IMG/VR virus record: IMGVR_UViG_3300028873_000014 | Span: 1 to 64,000 of that record | Strand: one strand, 5' to 3' | DNA: 64,000 nucleotides | From: a virus | Shown: positions 25,301 to 35,300 of the stretch, piece after piece | How the letters are laid out: every line of letters starts with the position of its first letter | Position numbering within the stretch: the first letter of the stretch is position 1 | Made by a program: the position numbers and the translations under genes | Notes under the pieces: model-generated | What the model was told of the DNA's origin: nothing | Database searches by the model: none | Seen by the model: the letters and a program-made list of their open reading frames with translations, nothing else

Positions 25301-28300
25301 TGTTCTTACCCCGGCATCTTTTCCTAGTGATATAGAATAAGTGATATAGTCAGGATGATAAGAAATACCAAGATTAGCTTTCATCCTATTACTAGTATCT
25401 ATGGATAACTTTTCAAGATCATCATCTGATATAGCTACAGAAGTTTTGTCCTTATTCGATATCTGATTTTGCAAATCGTGTATTGGGGAAAGTTGTTTAA
25501 TGATAAACTCTTTCTTTGCCTTTCTGTTATCTGCAAACTTTTCCAGGGCACTTAGATATATAGCAGCGTGTGATTGAGCAGATTGTTCAAACTGGGTTTT
25601 AGCACTATCTCTACGATTAGCACCAAATACACGTACAGTACCCTTAGTAGGATCAATTTCTGTAAATAGAGGATTTGTGGTAAACTGTTTAAACCCTTTA
25701 ACTACCTGGTTAAACAACAATCCATTTTTGGTAATAGACCAAACCTTAGTAGTGGCATTTCGTTCAAACCCTGTTTCAATAAATACTCTATCTATGAATG
25801 CAGCACTGTCCGGGTTATTACTATCCCTGATCTGTTCCATTTTGGTAATAACATCTTCTTCGGTAATACTATTAGCTATCCCCTTAAGCAGACCATTGTA
25901 TACACGTACAGCACTTACCCCCTGGACCAATGGAGTACCGTCCAGGAATTGCTTATTACCAAATTCATCTGTATAGGGGATAGTTGTTGAACCTATATAC
26001 TCCCGTAAAGACTTGGAAAGTGAGTCATATCCTCCAACACTATCTGCAGCTTTATCAAAACCTTTAAACTCTTTACCATGTTCTGCTTCCAGTTCTTCCT
26101 GATAATCTTCTTCCAACTTCTGTTTATACCCCATGATCTGCAGGTGAGTATCAACAGATTCTTTAATGGACTGTCTGATAGCAGGATTAGAAAAAATCTG
26201 GTGTTTATCCCGCAACTTAGTTAACCATTCTACTCTTGCAGCAGGGTTAGAAATACCATTTGCTCTTTCTATATACTTATCCCGCCGGGGGTTTAATAGA
26301 TCACGGTACTTATCTAAGATATTATCCAGTACTTTATTCTTATCATGTGGACCTTTACCGTTAACTTCTTGATGATATAATGCTGCTACAGTAGAAGATA
26401 ACTGATCTCCTTCCATCTGGTTCATGTTCCGGGGAATGTCAAAGGTCTTTCCGTTACCATCAGTTATCTGCTGTTTACCAAGTTCTATAACCTTCATAGC
26501 AGGGTCAGTTATAGAAAACTCACTATCCCTGGTAAAGTCATTATCCTGCAAACCTCTCTTTTTGTATGCCCCTCTATCTATATCAGTAAATATAGATTCG
26601 AGTTTTGACCCTGTAAGCTGGGAAAAGACATTCTTTATCCAATCCCATATACGAGCGAAGAATCCTTTAATTACGGGATCGGTCTTGACATTTTTATCAG
26701 TTTTCCACTGGTCAAACCTATCACCTAAATACTCTTCATAAAATAACTTAGTAAGGGCATCGTGAGAAAGGTTTTGGTAACTTGGGTGAAGTGCTTTAAA
26801 AGTTTCTAGTCGTGAAGAAGTGGCAAGTCTTTCTTTTTTAGCAAGAGATAATAAGTGGTCACGTTCTTCCTGTGTAGAAAGTAACCGGAAAATGGCATGA
26901 ATTGCTTCATGGTACTTACTTGGAGCATTTTCATAGGTCTTAATAGTACCAGTAACTTTACCAAGAGTATTCAGATGCGTAACAAACTCCCCCACTACAG
27001 TATTAGTAGCTACAAGATTCTCTTTAAGTATACCTAAGTTCTGAACAGTTACCAGACCTTCAGGGAAAATATCTCTGCAATACTGTATGAAATTATCTAT
27101 GTTCTCTATAGCATGTTCATCAAAAGGTTGCCCTTTACTGACTACTTTCATGGCACCTGCCTGTTTATCTAATAGGTCAAGTATTGCCATAGGATCTCCC
27201 CCTGAAGCAGCAGCTATCTCTTCAGGAGACATAGAAGTGAAAGTGAACCCGGGTATATCACTTTTGCCCATAGCAGCACCTTCTGTAATATTTACAGCAG
27301 GAACTACTTCTATAGGAATAGTACTATCTACAGGTTGATAACTTAGATAATAACCTTTGGTAATATTTGTAGATACAGTACTTTGCATACCCATTATCTC
27401 ATCTTTGGTAGGAGCAGTACCAATACTCCGTGACAAGTTCTCTGGTTTAATAGATACTCTCTGAAACTTACCATCTTTCCACACACCAGGGAATTTTGTA
27501 GCACCAAGTTTTGATAGTTTATAGTTAACCTCTTTTTCTATCCTGGCTACCATTTCTTCCCCATTACCAAACTGCATAGGAGTATTCTCATTACCCTTTC
27601 CTGAGTTTATAGAAATATTTGCCCGGTCTGTGGTATTAGTATCATAAACATTTACAGAAAGATCGCCCTTATCGCTGAGTTTAATTTTTATCTGAAGATT
27701 AGTACTGGCTGGTTGTTTAACGAATAAGGAAGAAAGTAAGTCACTTGCCTGTTTAGCAAGTTTTGGGTCTTTACCTTCAGTAGTACTTTTTATCTGTGAG
27801 GCAATTCCTTTATCACCAAAGATAGTATTGGTTAGTGTATCTATAGTCTCTTTAGTAACAGAACCTGCCTCTAAACCTATTTTATGTACATCACCATTAA
27901 CCATCTTTACAGAAGCAGTGTATCTACTCTGTGAAGCAGTGTTACCTGTAGTAACTATACCAGCAGAATTTCCATATACATCTTTACCAGTTTCATTATC
28001 TACTACAGCAAGTATTTTCTTACCAGTAGCTTCTATAGCCTGTACAGTAGGACGTAGGGCTTTCTTATCATCATTAAGATAATCATAACCATTAAACAGA
28101 GTAGAGATGGTCATAACTTTCTCTAGTTCTGCCCCCGAGAGTGAAATGGTATCTCCTTTCTTAGGTACTAAGTTATTTAAAGCCTGTTGTAAGGTCTGTG
28201 ACTTTTTATACTCATCCTGAAAAGTACGTAAAGCAGTTTCAGCAGTCTCGTTTGCTTTAACATGATATACCTTCTCAAACTGTTGTGGGGTAAGATCAGG

Positions 28301-31300
28301 AATAGGTATCTGTTTACTGTCTATTACAAAATTATATCTATTAGGATTAGTAACAAAACCAAGTGTCTCCCCCCCATACCTGACATCCATAGTAAACTCT
28401 TCTGTAGGATTGTATTGTATAGCAGGGTTATCTCCTAGTTGGTTATGTGTTCCGGGGGTTTTTCTGGTAATAGTTACAGATAAGTTTTCAGCAAACCCTT
28501 CTTTGGGTATATTCCGGAGTTTATTATCAAAATTGTTCTGAGCAACTTTTATAACATAATCTCTAATAGATTGTTGCGCTGCAGTATCTGTAGTAAATTC
28601 TTTATCTTTAATAAGTTCCGGAGGGTTTTTTCTAAGATCGAGTACCTGAAACTTAGTATTGTCGGCATTAGCTTGTACCTTAAACTTTTTACCTAACTCT
28701 TTATCAGTAATAGGATATATTCTTACCTGGTCGTGTAACTTACTAATCTTAGTATTTGGTTCAGTAGTAGTAGTTTCAGTAGGAGTAATATCTTTTTTAT
28801 CTAAGGAATATCCATCAATACTCTTTACCTCTTTAGCAGAATTACCAGATACCAGTTTTAAATAACCATTCTTTAGATCAGTTACTGTCCATCCTTTACC
28901 TGTGTTATCATAGATAACCTGGCCTTTTCTAACTTCACCAAGTAACTTAGGGTGTTCAATATCTACTATATCACCAAGTGCTCTATTTGCACTAGCGGGG
29001 TTTTTATAAATATCAGTACCGACTTTACCATCTTTCTCTATTCGATAATCACCCTTTTTAACTTCTACTACATGGGGATTACTTTTAAGATTAGGAAAAG
29101 AGGCAAGTTTCTGTGTATGATCAAAGTGATCATTTATAGTATTCTTAATAACTGATATAGCCTTTTCTGGTTCATTAGCATATACGGCATGTATAGCATT
29201 TAACTTTTCATGCAGGTCTTTACCATTAGAATCTTCTGATAAGTATTTATTAGTACTATCTGAATAACCTGTACTACCATGATCCATAGCATCTGCAGAA
29301 AAATCCCCGGCATCTACAGTAGGCATCTCAAGAGTAGATAACATATCTCTACGTATCTCTTCTTCATTAAACTTTTCTATAGGCTTTGGTTCAGAAGTAA
29401 CAGGAGTTTCCCCGGTAGGAGTAACTACAGGTTTATCTTCTGTAACAGGAGTAGTTTCAGTAGGTTTGTTACTTAATAACTTATCAGCAGCAGCTTGTGC
29501 AGCTTTATTGGCTTTAACTGCTTCTTCTGTTTTAGCCTCCAGTACAGAGTTATGAAAAGCATCCAGGAACTTCTGTCTGCCAGCAGGGTCCATAATCCTG
29601 TTAAGTGTATCTAACAAGTTATCATGTTCTACCCCGAGACGGTAGTAATCAAGGTATGAGTCAGCTATTTTATCCAGTGCCTCTATATCTAATTCACTAT
29701 CATATCCTGTTTTACCTTCCTGTAAAAGATGGTTATTGAATAACTTGGTAAGTAGGTTACGAATAGGACCGTGATATTCCCCGTGTAGAGCATTCATAGC
29801 AATTGCCCTTTCTTCAGGATCGTCTATTCCAAGTGCAGCATTGTACTTACCATTATATCCATTTACAGCTTCCTTATACTTATTCAGTAAATCGATCTGT
29901 TCTTTAGTAGTCTTTAGTGATTTAGCTTCTTTAAGTGTTCCGGGGGCACTTTCTGAACTTTTAAGGGTAGCAAGTAGAGATAACTGTTCCTGCATACGAG
30001 GGACAGATGCAAAAGTAGATACATCATAGAAAGGAATATCTTTAACTTTTCCCCGTAAGCCAGTAGTAACATTATCTCCATTAATGATCTTGTTCTGCCT
30101 GGTAAGTTTATCTATAGTAGATGCTTTAAAGAAAGAGGCAAATCCTATAGCTTCCGTATGTTCTGCATTTAGTTGTTCTGCAGCAGCTCTTTCTTTACTA
30201 CCTTTTGGGAATTTGTTAGGGTCAGTGGGTAGAGGAAATGCTTTTTGCATATCTCGATATGTCTTAGTCATACCATGAGCCTGTTCCATGAAGTCAGTAA
30301 TTTTCTGCTGCATTTCTGCATGACTCTCTTCTGAGAACTGTGGTTTGTTTTCAACATTTGCATATATGGCATCATGTAACTCCTGGGGGGAAAGTGAAGT
30401 AACCTGATCCTGCAACTTAGCGAGATATGGATCAATCATCTTATTCCTTGCAGCAGATATCAGGAACTTAATACCTGCATCTGATCTGCTATCTTCTTCA
30501 CTCTTTCTATCTTTAAGTGCAACCGAAGCAGCAATTTTATCATTCCATACTCCTTGCAGGATAACATCAGACATATAGTTTCCAAGAGGGTTCTTCCACT
30601 GATCATTAACAGCTTTTACATATTCTTCTGCAGCAGTTTGTTTAGTACTCCTATTCGTGTTAAATTCTTCTATCTGTTCAGGGGTAGCGTCTTTAGGCAA
30701 TTTCTTCTCTGCAACTCTATCACCAACGGCTTTAATACCATGACCTCCGGCTTCCATAAGTGGAGAGATAATAGCACCTGTCATAAACCCCGAGATGAAA
30801 GTTTTTGCACCTTCTGGGGTAAACTGTTTATCTATAGCGTTACCAAGTGCTGTCTGCCAATCAGTATTTTCATGACCGTATTGGGCCTGGTAGTAACTTT
30901 TAATAGCATCATCTACAGTAGCCATAGAAGACATAGTTAACCCAAAACCTGTTCCATGTGCAGCAGCTTCATAGTAATTAGCAGGGTCTTTAAACCCTTT
31001 AACCGATCTAAGTGCCCTTGCTCTAAAACTATCCCATCCATCCTGTTTAACAGCAAGTCTTTCCCCTGTAGCAGCAAATTCTTTATCTGAAGTAACTCTT
31101 GCAAATTTTGAAAACTCATCAGGAGCTTGTGATAGTAAGGATTCTTCCAGGGCGGAAGAACCTTTAAGTAAATTACCAAAGGCGAGTTTGTTAGTGTATA
31201 GAGCCACAAAGGTGTTAAAAGCACCATCTTTTTTAGCAGCTTCCATAGCATTATCCTGTATGTTCTTCAAGTCAAGTCCTACAGGATCTTGCCCATTTGC

Positions 31301-32374
31301 TTTTTTGTAGTCATCTACCTGAGACTGTACTAGGTCATGATACATAGAAGAAGCATTACCCTGACCCATAGAAATAGCAAGGTTCAGATCACGGGCATCG
31401 TTATAAAATGCTCCTACCCCTCTACCAATAGTAGATATGATATCACCTGCCCTGGAACTTTTTGCAGCGTCTATTGCAAAATCAGCAGTATTGCTCAAGG
31501 GGAGTAACCCTTTACCTACAGTACCGAGCACATCTGCTGTATATCCAGTACCGTACTTTAATCCTTGTTTAGCAACATCCAGTGCATTTTTAAAAGTACT
31601 TGATTCTTTGTAGGAATCGTATGCACCTCTGATAGCAGCAGTCTTATCCAGGGTATTTACAATCTTAGCTGTTTCCCCGGTAAGTTCTCCTATAGATAAA
31701 GCATCTTTAGCAAGTGCAGTAGTTTCTAACCCGGAAGCAGCTCCAAAAGTAGCCCCAATAGCAGCAGTAATAGCAATCTGTTCTGCAGTAATTTCTGCAG
31801 CAGCACCTACTATACCACCAGCATCCTGAATACCTTTAGCAATACCATCCCAGGAAACAGCACTTTTGCTCGTGGGGTCGGTGTATATATGATAACCATT
31901 CTCTTCATCCTGTTGGTTCTTTTGTATCTCTTCTAACTCATTCTGTTTAAAAACTGGTCCCATTCCTGGTAGAACAGAAGCAGTATTTTTCCAACCTTTA
32001 AGAAGATCAACAAACCCATACGCAGCCTTTTCACCAAATCCTTTAACTACATCTCCTGCAACATCCCAACCTGTTTGAAGGTTATGATATTTTTCTTCAT
32101 TACCTTGTCCGAGATCAGGATCGAACCCTAAAGACTTATAGTTTTTACTATCTACAAATTCTCCGGCATTCGTTTTATCCCAATCAAATGTCTCAGGTGC
32201 AAGTTTTGCATTTAATGAAGATGGTTGGTCAGCAAAATCACTAAGAGTTAACTGCTTCTGTTGAGGACCTTCAAAAGAAGTAGCTATTGAAGGTGCAGGT
32301 GCAAGATTAAGTTTCCCCAGAGAAGTATCTGAAGTATCAGGAACTACTGGAACAAATGAGTCTAAAGTTGCCAT
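19325..32374 (-). CDS. Giant virion RNA polymerase (crAss-type, DFDID) with zincin domain
   Basis: A 4349-aa protein. Residues 3315-3319 (DFDID in EISGADFDIDKG) are the metal-binding motif of the second double-psi beta-barrel of crAss-like single-chain RNA polymerases, related to DFDGD of cellular beta-prime subunits; D3315, D3317 and D3319 would hold the catalytic metal. Upstream text (RIPLDDKHS, then VDILPAYYGSIGIHPAE) also fits this family. Residues 1822-1826 (HEAIH, then FYEEYLGDRF) form an intact HExxH zincin motif. The N-terminal 1000 residues are helical and Ala/Gly-rich with hydrophobic segments, like cargo or ejection proteins, followed by a Thr/Pro linker. It is twice the length of phage phi14:2 gp66 (about 2200 aa), so it looks like a fusion of cargo and polymerase. 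Ends in TAG, 2 nt before the next gene. Expected role: transcription of early genes after injection. Confidence 0.88.
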   Translation of the reverse strand: MATLDSFVPVVPDTSDTSLGKLNLAPAPSIATSFEGPQQKQLTLSDFADQPSSLNAKLAPETFDWDKTNAGEFVDSKNYKSLGFDPDLGQGNEEKYHNLQTGWDVAGDVVKGFGEKAAYGFVDLLKGWKNTASVLPGMGPVFKQNELEEIQKNQQDEENGYHIYTDPTSKSAVSWDGIAKGIQDAGGIVGAAAEITAEQIAITAAIGATFGAASGLETTALAKDALSIGELTGETAKIVNTLDKTAAIRGAYDSYKESSTFKNALDVAKQGLKYGTGYTADVLGTVGKGLLPLSNTADFAIDAAKSSRAGDIISTIGRGVGAFYNDARDLNLAISMGQGNASSMYHDLVQSQVDDYKKANGQDPVGLDLKNIQDNAMEAAKKDGAFNTFVALYTNKLAFGNLLKGSSALEESLLSQAPDEFSKFARVTSDKEFAATGERLAVKQDGWDSFRARALRSVKGFKDPANYYEAAAHGTGFGLTMSSMATVDDAIKSYYQAQYGHENTDWQTALGNAIDKQFTPEGAKTFISGFMTGAIISPLMEAGGHGIKAVGDRVAEKKLPKDATPEQIEEFNTNRSTKQTAAEEYVKAVNDQWKNPLGNYMSDVILQGVWNDKIAASVALKDRKSEEDSRSDAGIKFLISAARNKMIDPYLAKLQDQVTSLSPQELHDAIYANVENKPQFSEESHAEMQQKITDFMEQAHGMTKTYRDMQKAFPLPTDPNKFPKGSKERAAAEQLNAEHTEAIGFASFFKASTIDKLTRQNKIINGDNVTTGLRGKVKDIPFYDVSTFASVPRMQEQLSLLATLKSSESAPGTLKEAKSLKTTKEQIDLLNKYKEAVNGYNGKYNAALGIDDPEERAIAMNALHGEYHGPIRNLLTKLFNNHLLQEGKTGYDSELDIEALDKIADSYLDYYRLGVEHDNLLDTLNRIMDPAGRQKFLDAFHNSVLEAKTEEAVKANKAAQAAADKLLSNKPTETTPVTEDKPVVTPTGETPVTSEPKPIEKFNEEEIRRDMLSTLEMPTVDAGDFSADAMDHGSTGYSDSTNKYLSEDSNGKDLHEKLNAIHAVYANEPEKAISVIKNTINDHFDHTQKLASFPNLKSNPHVVEVKKGDYRIEKDGKVGTDIYKNPASANRALGDIVDIEHPKLLGEVRKGQVIYDNTGKGWTVTDLKNGYLKLVSGNSAKEVKSIDGYSLDKKDITPTETTTTEPNTKISKLHDQVRIYPITDKELGKKFKVQANADNTKFQVLDLRKNPPELIKDKEFTTDTAAQQSIRDYVIKVAQNNFDNKLRNIPKEGFAENLSVTITRKTPGTHNQLGDNPAIQYNPTEEFTMDVRYGGETLGFVTNPNRYNFVIDSKQIPIPDLTPQQFEKVYHVKANETAETALRTFQDEYKKSQTLQQALNNLVPKKGDTISLSGAELEKVMTISTLFNGYDYLNDDKKALRPTVQAIEATGKKILAVVDNETGKDVYGNSAGIVTTGNTASQSRYTASVKMVNGDVHKIGLEAGSVTKETIDTLTNTIFGDKGIASQIKSTTEGKDPKLAKQASDLLSSLFVKQPASTNLQIKIKLSDKGDLSVNVYDTNTTDRANISINSGKGNENTPMQFGNGEEMVARIEKEVNYKLSKLGATKFPGVWKDGKFQRVSIKPENLSRSIGTAPTKDEIMGMQSTVSTNITKGYYLSYQPVDSTIPIEVVPAVNITEGAAMGKSDIPGFTFTSMSPEEIAAASGGDPMAILDLLDKQAGAMKVVSKGQPFDEHAIENIDNFIQYCRDIFPEGLVTVQNLGILKENLVATNTVVGEFVTHLNTLGKVTGTIKTYENAPSKYHEAIHAIFRLLSTQEERDHLLSLAKKERLATSSRLETFKALHPSYQNLSHDALTKLFYEEYLGDRFDQWKTDKNVKTDPVIKGFFARIWDWIKNVFSQLTGSKLESIFTDIDRGAYKKRGLQDNDFTRDSEFSITDPAMKVIELGKQQITDGNGKTFDIPRNMNQMEGDQLSSTVAALYHQEVNGKGPHDKNKVLDNILDKYRDLLNPRRDKYIERANGISNPAARVEWLTKLRDKHQIFSNPAIRQSIKESVDTHLQIMGYKQKLEEDYQEELEAEHGKEFKGFDKAADSVGGYDSLSKSLREYIGSTTIPYTDEFGNKQFLDGTPLVQGVSAVRVYNGLLKGIANSITEEDVITKMEQIRDSNNPDSAAFIDRVFIETGFERNATTKVWSITKNGLLFNQVVKGFKQFTTNPLFTEIDPTKGTVRVFGANRRDSAKTQFEQSAQSHAAIYLSALEKFADNRKAKKEFIIKQLSPIHDLQNQISNKDKTSVAISDDDLEKLSIDTSNRMKANLGISYHPDYITYSISLGKDAGVRTKKQQKSVNANRGVPPLSYDELYGIESSMLKGENIFASNEGEEEKSQGAAARLMRTFAGNSNFDETVNTMSYIGADGEKRFGYQEGNYHMTALLSLNNPEKIIELSNNPDTQSSHLLSSDQFIAMSDQGKLRVETIDGLRQVLHSTGDVETPEGEKELFATKNLEVNREKGSSFGDYNGRELYTTALSNYGIEEGARIQTTDGGHFYATPHIIGVMETNSTAHMFRAPVVHAVFSDKTTGKPKLSKDAIDILYNQVTNEVDRIARVTKEIAEIEKAQEEGREPDTKILLGYHTGEKRGLKLYRTAKMLGDLADDIEKGAQGEEPAPLKRYEIERQLRTYWGKQRDEFIQQLADEGLIEKKGDKIENKLLPGFLFTGFSSKERNEKMNLEKDNFLHNISQVFMNDYLNTAGMVQLLYGDEAKSFKGAVDWTKRLKGANATGRSVEFSVIAPELGITHPLTTFHHVMIPEPKFTKFDGTQGDKADAQMYMTEKALRYMLFGFCKLTKAQADILDLIKKGSPVAEKAFIDAGGLNRKVDAFNSLKNVYFDGQTYLKCSSFPLFKDYTSIKINGKWEPLPYMEELHHLRESLEKFEEDMDTAGTPTITFAHPPTASKAMKEPMAPGVKDIDSKYFNQKQAQYMRLQSENPSNKLVITDPTQLRGQLLAEQNDDTPISFMGVAHDTDGKPFTVGRMREMYLSGVADRLMNNYVSAANELFDHSGGIKLNSDISAEHVKATLGNFFDGMRDTLRATGSDVQTLGFTETRDGENIYDPNLPATREKFTQMYLSYFSKGVMSEKVPGIPLTLTSDYGVKRIKQVHELNDLGQPKRWTVITDREYKDNPQKYSNYHKWDNKEARTFAGLPDPTKEVVYFLDDLRHNFERFDEQGNSLGFFSEQIRPAHFKEEANGTVIPALKDSFITRIPLDDKHSNLTTTTVDILPAYYGSIGIHPAELTEISGADFDIDKGYNTIADTYRKDGTRVAYGTATTDKDKFDEYIKWQIDNNKNFKRKLRELRGLYNPDTDEITMDLNDGPVSDEDIADMFKLSNNDLLYKTCLQELKMPSTIEQFVASGGDRLNNGVLNNITLAARIALLNNKDISGGGKDAIINQPTDTKIVEDITSTIKDLLNPHTGEKGADIVLDMLKDPDTEINTLTGKKKAFVDNMEGQRNIGAAVNSMLVYSLLNQYEKKTSEGITFDGKMYNDFSNHFTENGKRKFSILSAIVNTMTDNAKLRLAAKLGWNIEAVGYVSTMVSLGMNEDIAALYMFQPAIRKYFKELSNLSGVLKTPAEQRMSKTGLLEKAYEKLLKEAVTQNPGKESAELPTLTKDMLVQNIIDNGKDATLELAAVRDLLSVKKNADTMANISKVIKLNQGLPPSWEDAESDIIDPLRSLGIVNGEQISDKAFAKMDIPIDIRQILADDTTSPKEDHSPVYGNYVKMVTQINELSKAIFLEKTDGFKKIMSIVGNNFDVRRNQQEEFNKTLKGDVISALAVKAYINWLQKTGQIGTLSTLDHSMIYDTPGKEGIVDIVNRLRDTLTGKNRNYLISKFLRLVAAGEKTNRDKINKAESNTWAKLSEQQQQRLVDSFTILYNSPKTRNDATALFNYLLVKDGGQFKSGSFIKFLPTFAFKDFSDRVTEVNKLLSATHYDEKKGEDVFGDSLEKVMNDIMVSYATHTGNTFFLKTIIPKVSGYVPEATNDRGEKVDIDRVKKAITSPVQLSGGTMSVDIFNAIRTKEKAINTQGIAIEGFKKTGKYDATEKALMTKNIGSIEASGFNTTTAGKKTEIEFPYSVKVNGSTYQLRSVGKEEGKGEPLSLIAKGETIPKGVTAVYEKITPKGSRGQWKAAGILGPLPDAVALPGTKKITNPPYADNAPGQKEIAETITTKVPEHEQATTDNSIFTATDKHGNVTRYDDKGSVVSSALSGLGQLAQENYMDEYSEDIAPIDWKSEIDKVYEQKGKGVDKEQFLEKARGVYRRLQGKVSDYEILQGIKDCI

Positions 32375-32378
32375 TTTT

Positions 32379-35300
32379 TTATTTTAGAACAGGAGCATTA
32401 TCTGGTATATTAATTTCTTTTGTCTTTGCATCACTTACTATACCATTAAGATGTTGTGACAAAAGTGCATTAGTAATAGCGACTAACTCATCAGGAGTTT
32501 TAGCCCTATCTCCTTTAAGCATATTAAAAGTACTCTGATCTATAGGAACCCAGGTAGTTTGTCCAGGGTGTTTGATATCAGGGATAGCCTTTTGTATCTC
32601 TATATCACACTTAGTATTTTTACCGTCTATAGGGGCGTATGGATGAATAACACTTTTAAAGCCAGATGCTTGTATAATGGGGTCACTTACAGTAGGTTTG
32701 GTGTTATATAGTAAATCACTATGTACATATTGACCAGAACTTTGAGGAATACTGTTTAGATATGGGGCATTTGCATTAGGAGAAAGAGGTAATACGTAAG
32801 TTTTCCCCGCAAGATCAGAAATCTTAACTCCATCCACACCAACAATTTTATCAGGAGCATTTGCTTTGAAAGTGTATGCATATGCAGGTATTCCTTCCGG
32901 GGTAATAGTTCTTTGCGGTCCTGATGTATAAGTAGCCATATCATCTTTACTAAAGATAATACCACGTACTGCATCTATAGCCTTTTTCTGATTTGGTGTA
33001 TTATTAGGTGTGAAACCTTCCTGATATGCGGTAGAGGCATCTATATTAGCAGGATTGGCAAGTTCTTTAGATACACCAACTGCCATATCCATTTGACTCT
33101 TAATCGCAGGGTCAAAACTAAGATTCTGTGCAATTAACCCAGTTTCGTATCCTTTGAGATGAGGAACTACTGCAGCAGATGCTTTCTTTTGTAAGTCACT
33201 GAACTCTCCAGGTTCTCCATACTTATTTTGTATAGAGTTTTTATTAACCTTCATGATCTTTTCAAGTTCTACACCAGCAGGTGCTCCCCACATACCGGGA
33301 TGCTCACCATTTATTCCCACCACACCAAAAACTTTGCCATCTACTTCCAGTGCATTTTGTCCTATAGGTTTAACTTTACCTTCTCTATATAACTGAGCAA
33401 ACTCTAACGGAGAAAGATCCTTAACCTTATTCCCATTATTATCTCCAAGTTGTACAGAAGGAAAATCCTTTGCCATATCTACAGGAGTTATATATCGCTT
33501 TGTACCATCAGGATTAGTAGTTATCATCTTACCGTAAGTTTCCGGATGGGAAAATATCTCACTATTTACTGCCTGATCATATGTTCTCTGGTTAGCAAGA
33601 ACAACATCTCTATCCTGAGAAATGTTTAGATAATTATCTATAAGTTGTTTACCTTGAATAATCTTATCTGTATTACCACTATGTAATAATTTTCCAGCAG
33701 CTAGTGCACTATATTGAATAAGTGCCTGTTGCATCTCTTGTGGGCCATGAATATCGTTAGTAGGTATACCATTATTACTAAGCACCTGTTTGACCTTGTT
33801 CCAGGCATTTGCCTGATCAGTAGTAGGGTGCTGACCATTCATACCTGCTTTTGCACCTTCTGTAAAGTTGATAATATCTGATCTACTTAATCCGTCAACC
33901 CCAAGAGCACCCGCAAGACCTTCGGGGTTATACACACCATTACTTACTCTATCTATGTTCTGTTTCTGAATAGTAGTAACTATATCTAATCCTTGTGGTA
34001 AGTGGGCTATATCCGCAGTTGCTTCTCCTGTAAACGAACCTGTACCAGGATTAGGAATTCCTGTACCTGTACCATCTGCATTGCCAGTTCCTTTATCACC
34101 ATACCATCCGGAAGAGCGAGAGGGATCAAACCCCGGTAGTGGTTCCCCTTTAGTAGTACGTCCAGTACTCTTTCTGTATTCTTCTTCAGTCTTCCAGTTT
34201 TCAGCAGATACCTTAGCAGCCTCTATTTGTCTTTCTAACTGTTTATCATGTTCTGTTTGATATGCCTGCCATCTGGGGTCAAGGTCTACCTTAGTGTGAG
34301 TATCCATAACAGACATACCAGATGCCCAATTATCTGCCATGATATTCTTCTGTATATTAGCAAGATAATCTTCCGGATGTTCTGTAATGTCCTGTAATGT
34401 CTTTTGGTAATTATCAGAAGTAGGATCTCCAGCACCATACTTCTTAAACTCATTGCTGTACCCAAGTACCTGTTCCTGATAAGTTTTTACCTTATCCTGA
34501 TAAGTATTTAAGCTACTTACCTGTTCGGGGGTAGCTCTTTTACCTGGCTGTTTTTGTATTTGTGTATATAGATCATTATATTTTTGTGACCACTGATCAG
34601 TAAGTTTTGAAAAAGAATCAATATTACCTTGGTATAGACTATTTAACTTACCTAATTGTTCTCCTGCAAAATGTTGGTTAAGAGTCTGTTCATCTATCCC
34701 GGGGTTAGCTTTAAGTATCTCATCCTTCTGGTTCTGTACCTTCACTGCTTCTGTGATATATAACTGTGGATCGTACTTACTACCTAATTTTGATAAGTAC
34801 CAGGCTTTAAAAGCATCCTTGCTCTTGATACCATTATGTTCAGTAACTATACCATTCCCCGAAACAGAAGTAGTGTCTACTCCCTTGTCTCCTTCTTCTT
34901 TATATGCGGCATCTATGTCACTATCTATATCATAAAAAGGTACAACACTTCTCCTCTGTAATTTACCGATATTACTTCTATCTGTAGTGGCTAACTTATT
35001 TAACCCCTGTTGGATATACTGTGCGTTATATGGACTAGACTGTGCCCGTGTTGCTTTATCAGTACTACTGTTCCATGCATCGTTTTTAGATAATTCCCCC
35101 TGAGCATACTTAGTATATGACATATCCTGTAACATGGGAGTGTCCTGCCAAAAAGGTGCATAGAGATTCTCTGCCTGTGCAACATTCTGGGGAAGAGAAA
35201 GATCAGTAGGTGCTACTTTCTTAAGACCATCCTGTATCTGTGAGATGTACTGTTTACGTTGTTCAATATTATCATTATTCGTCAGGGGGGCATTTACTAT

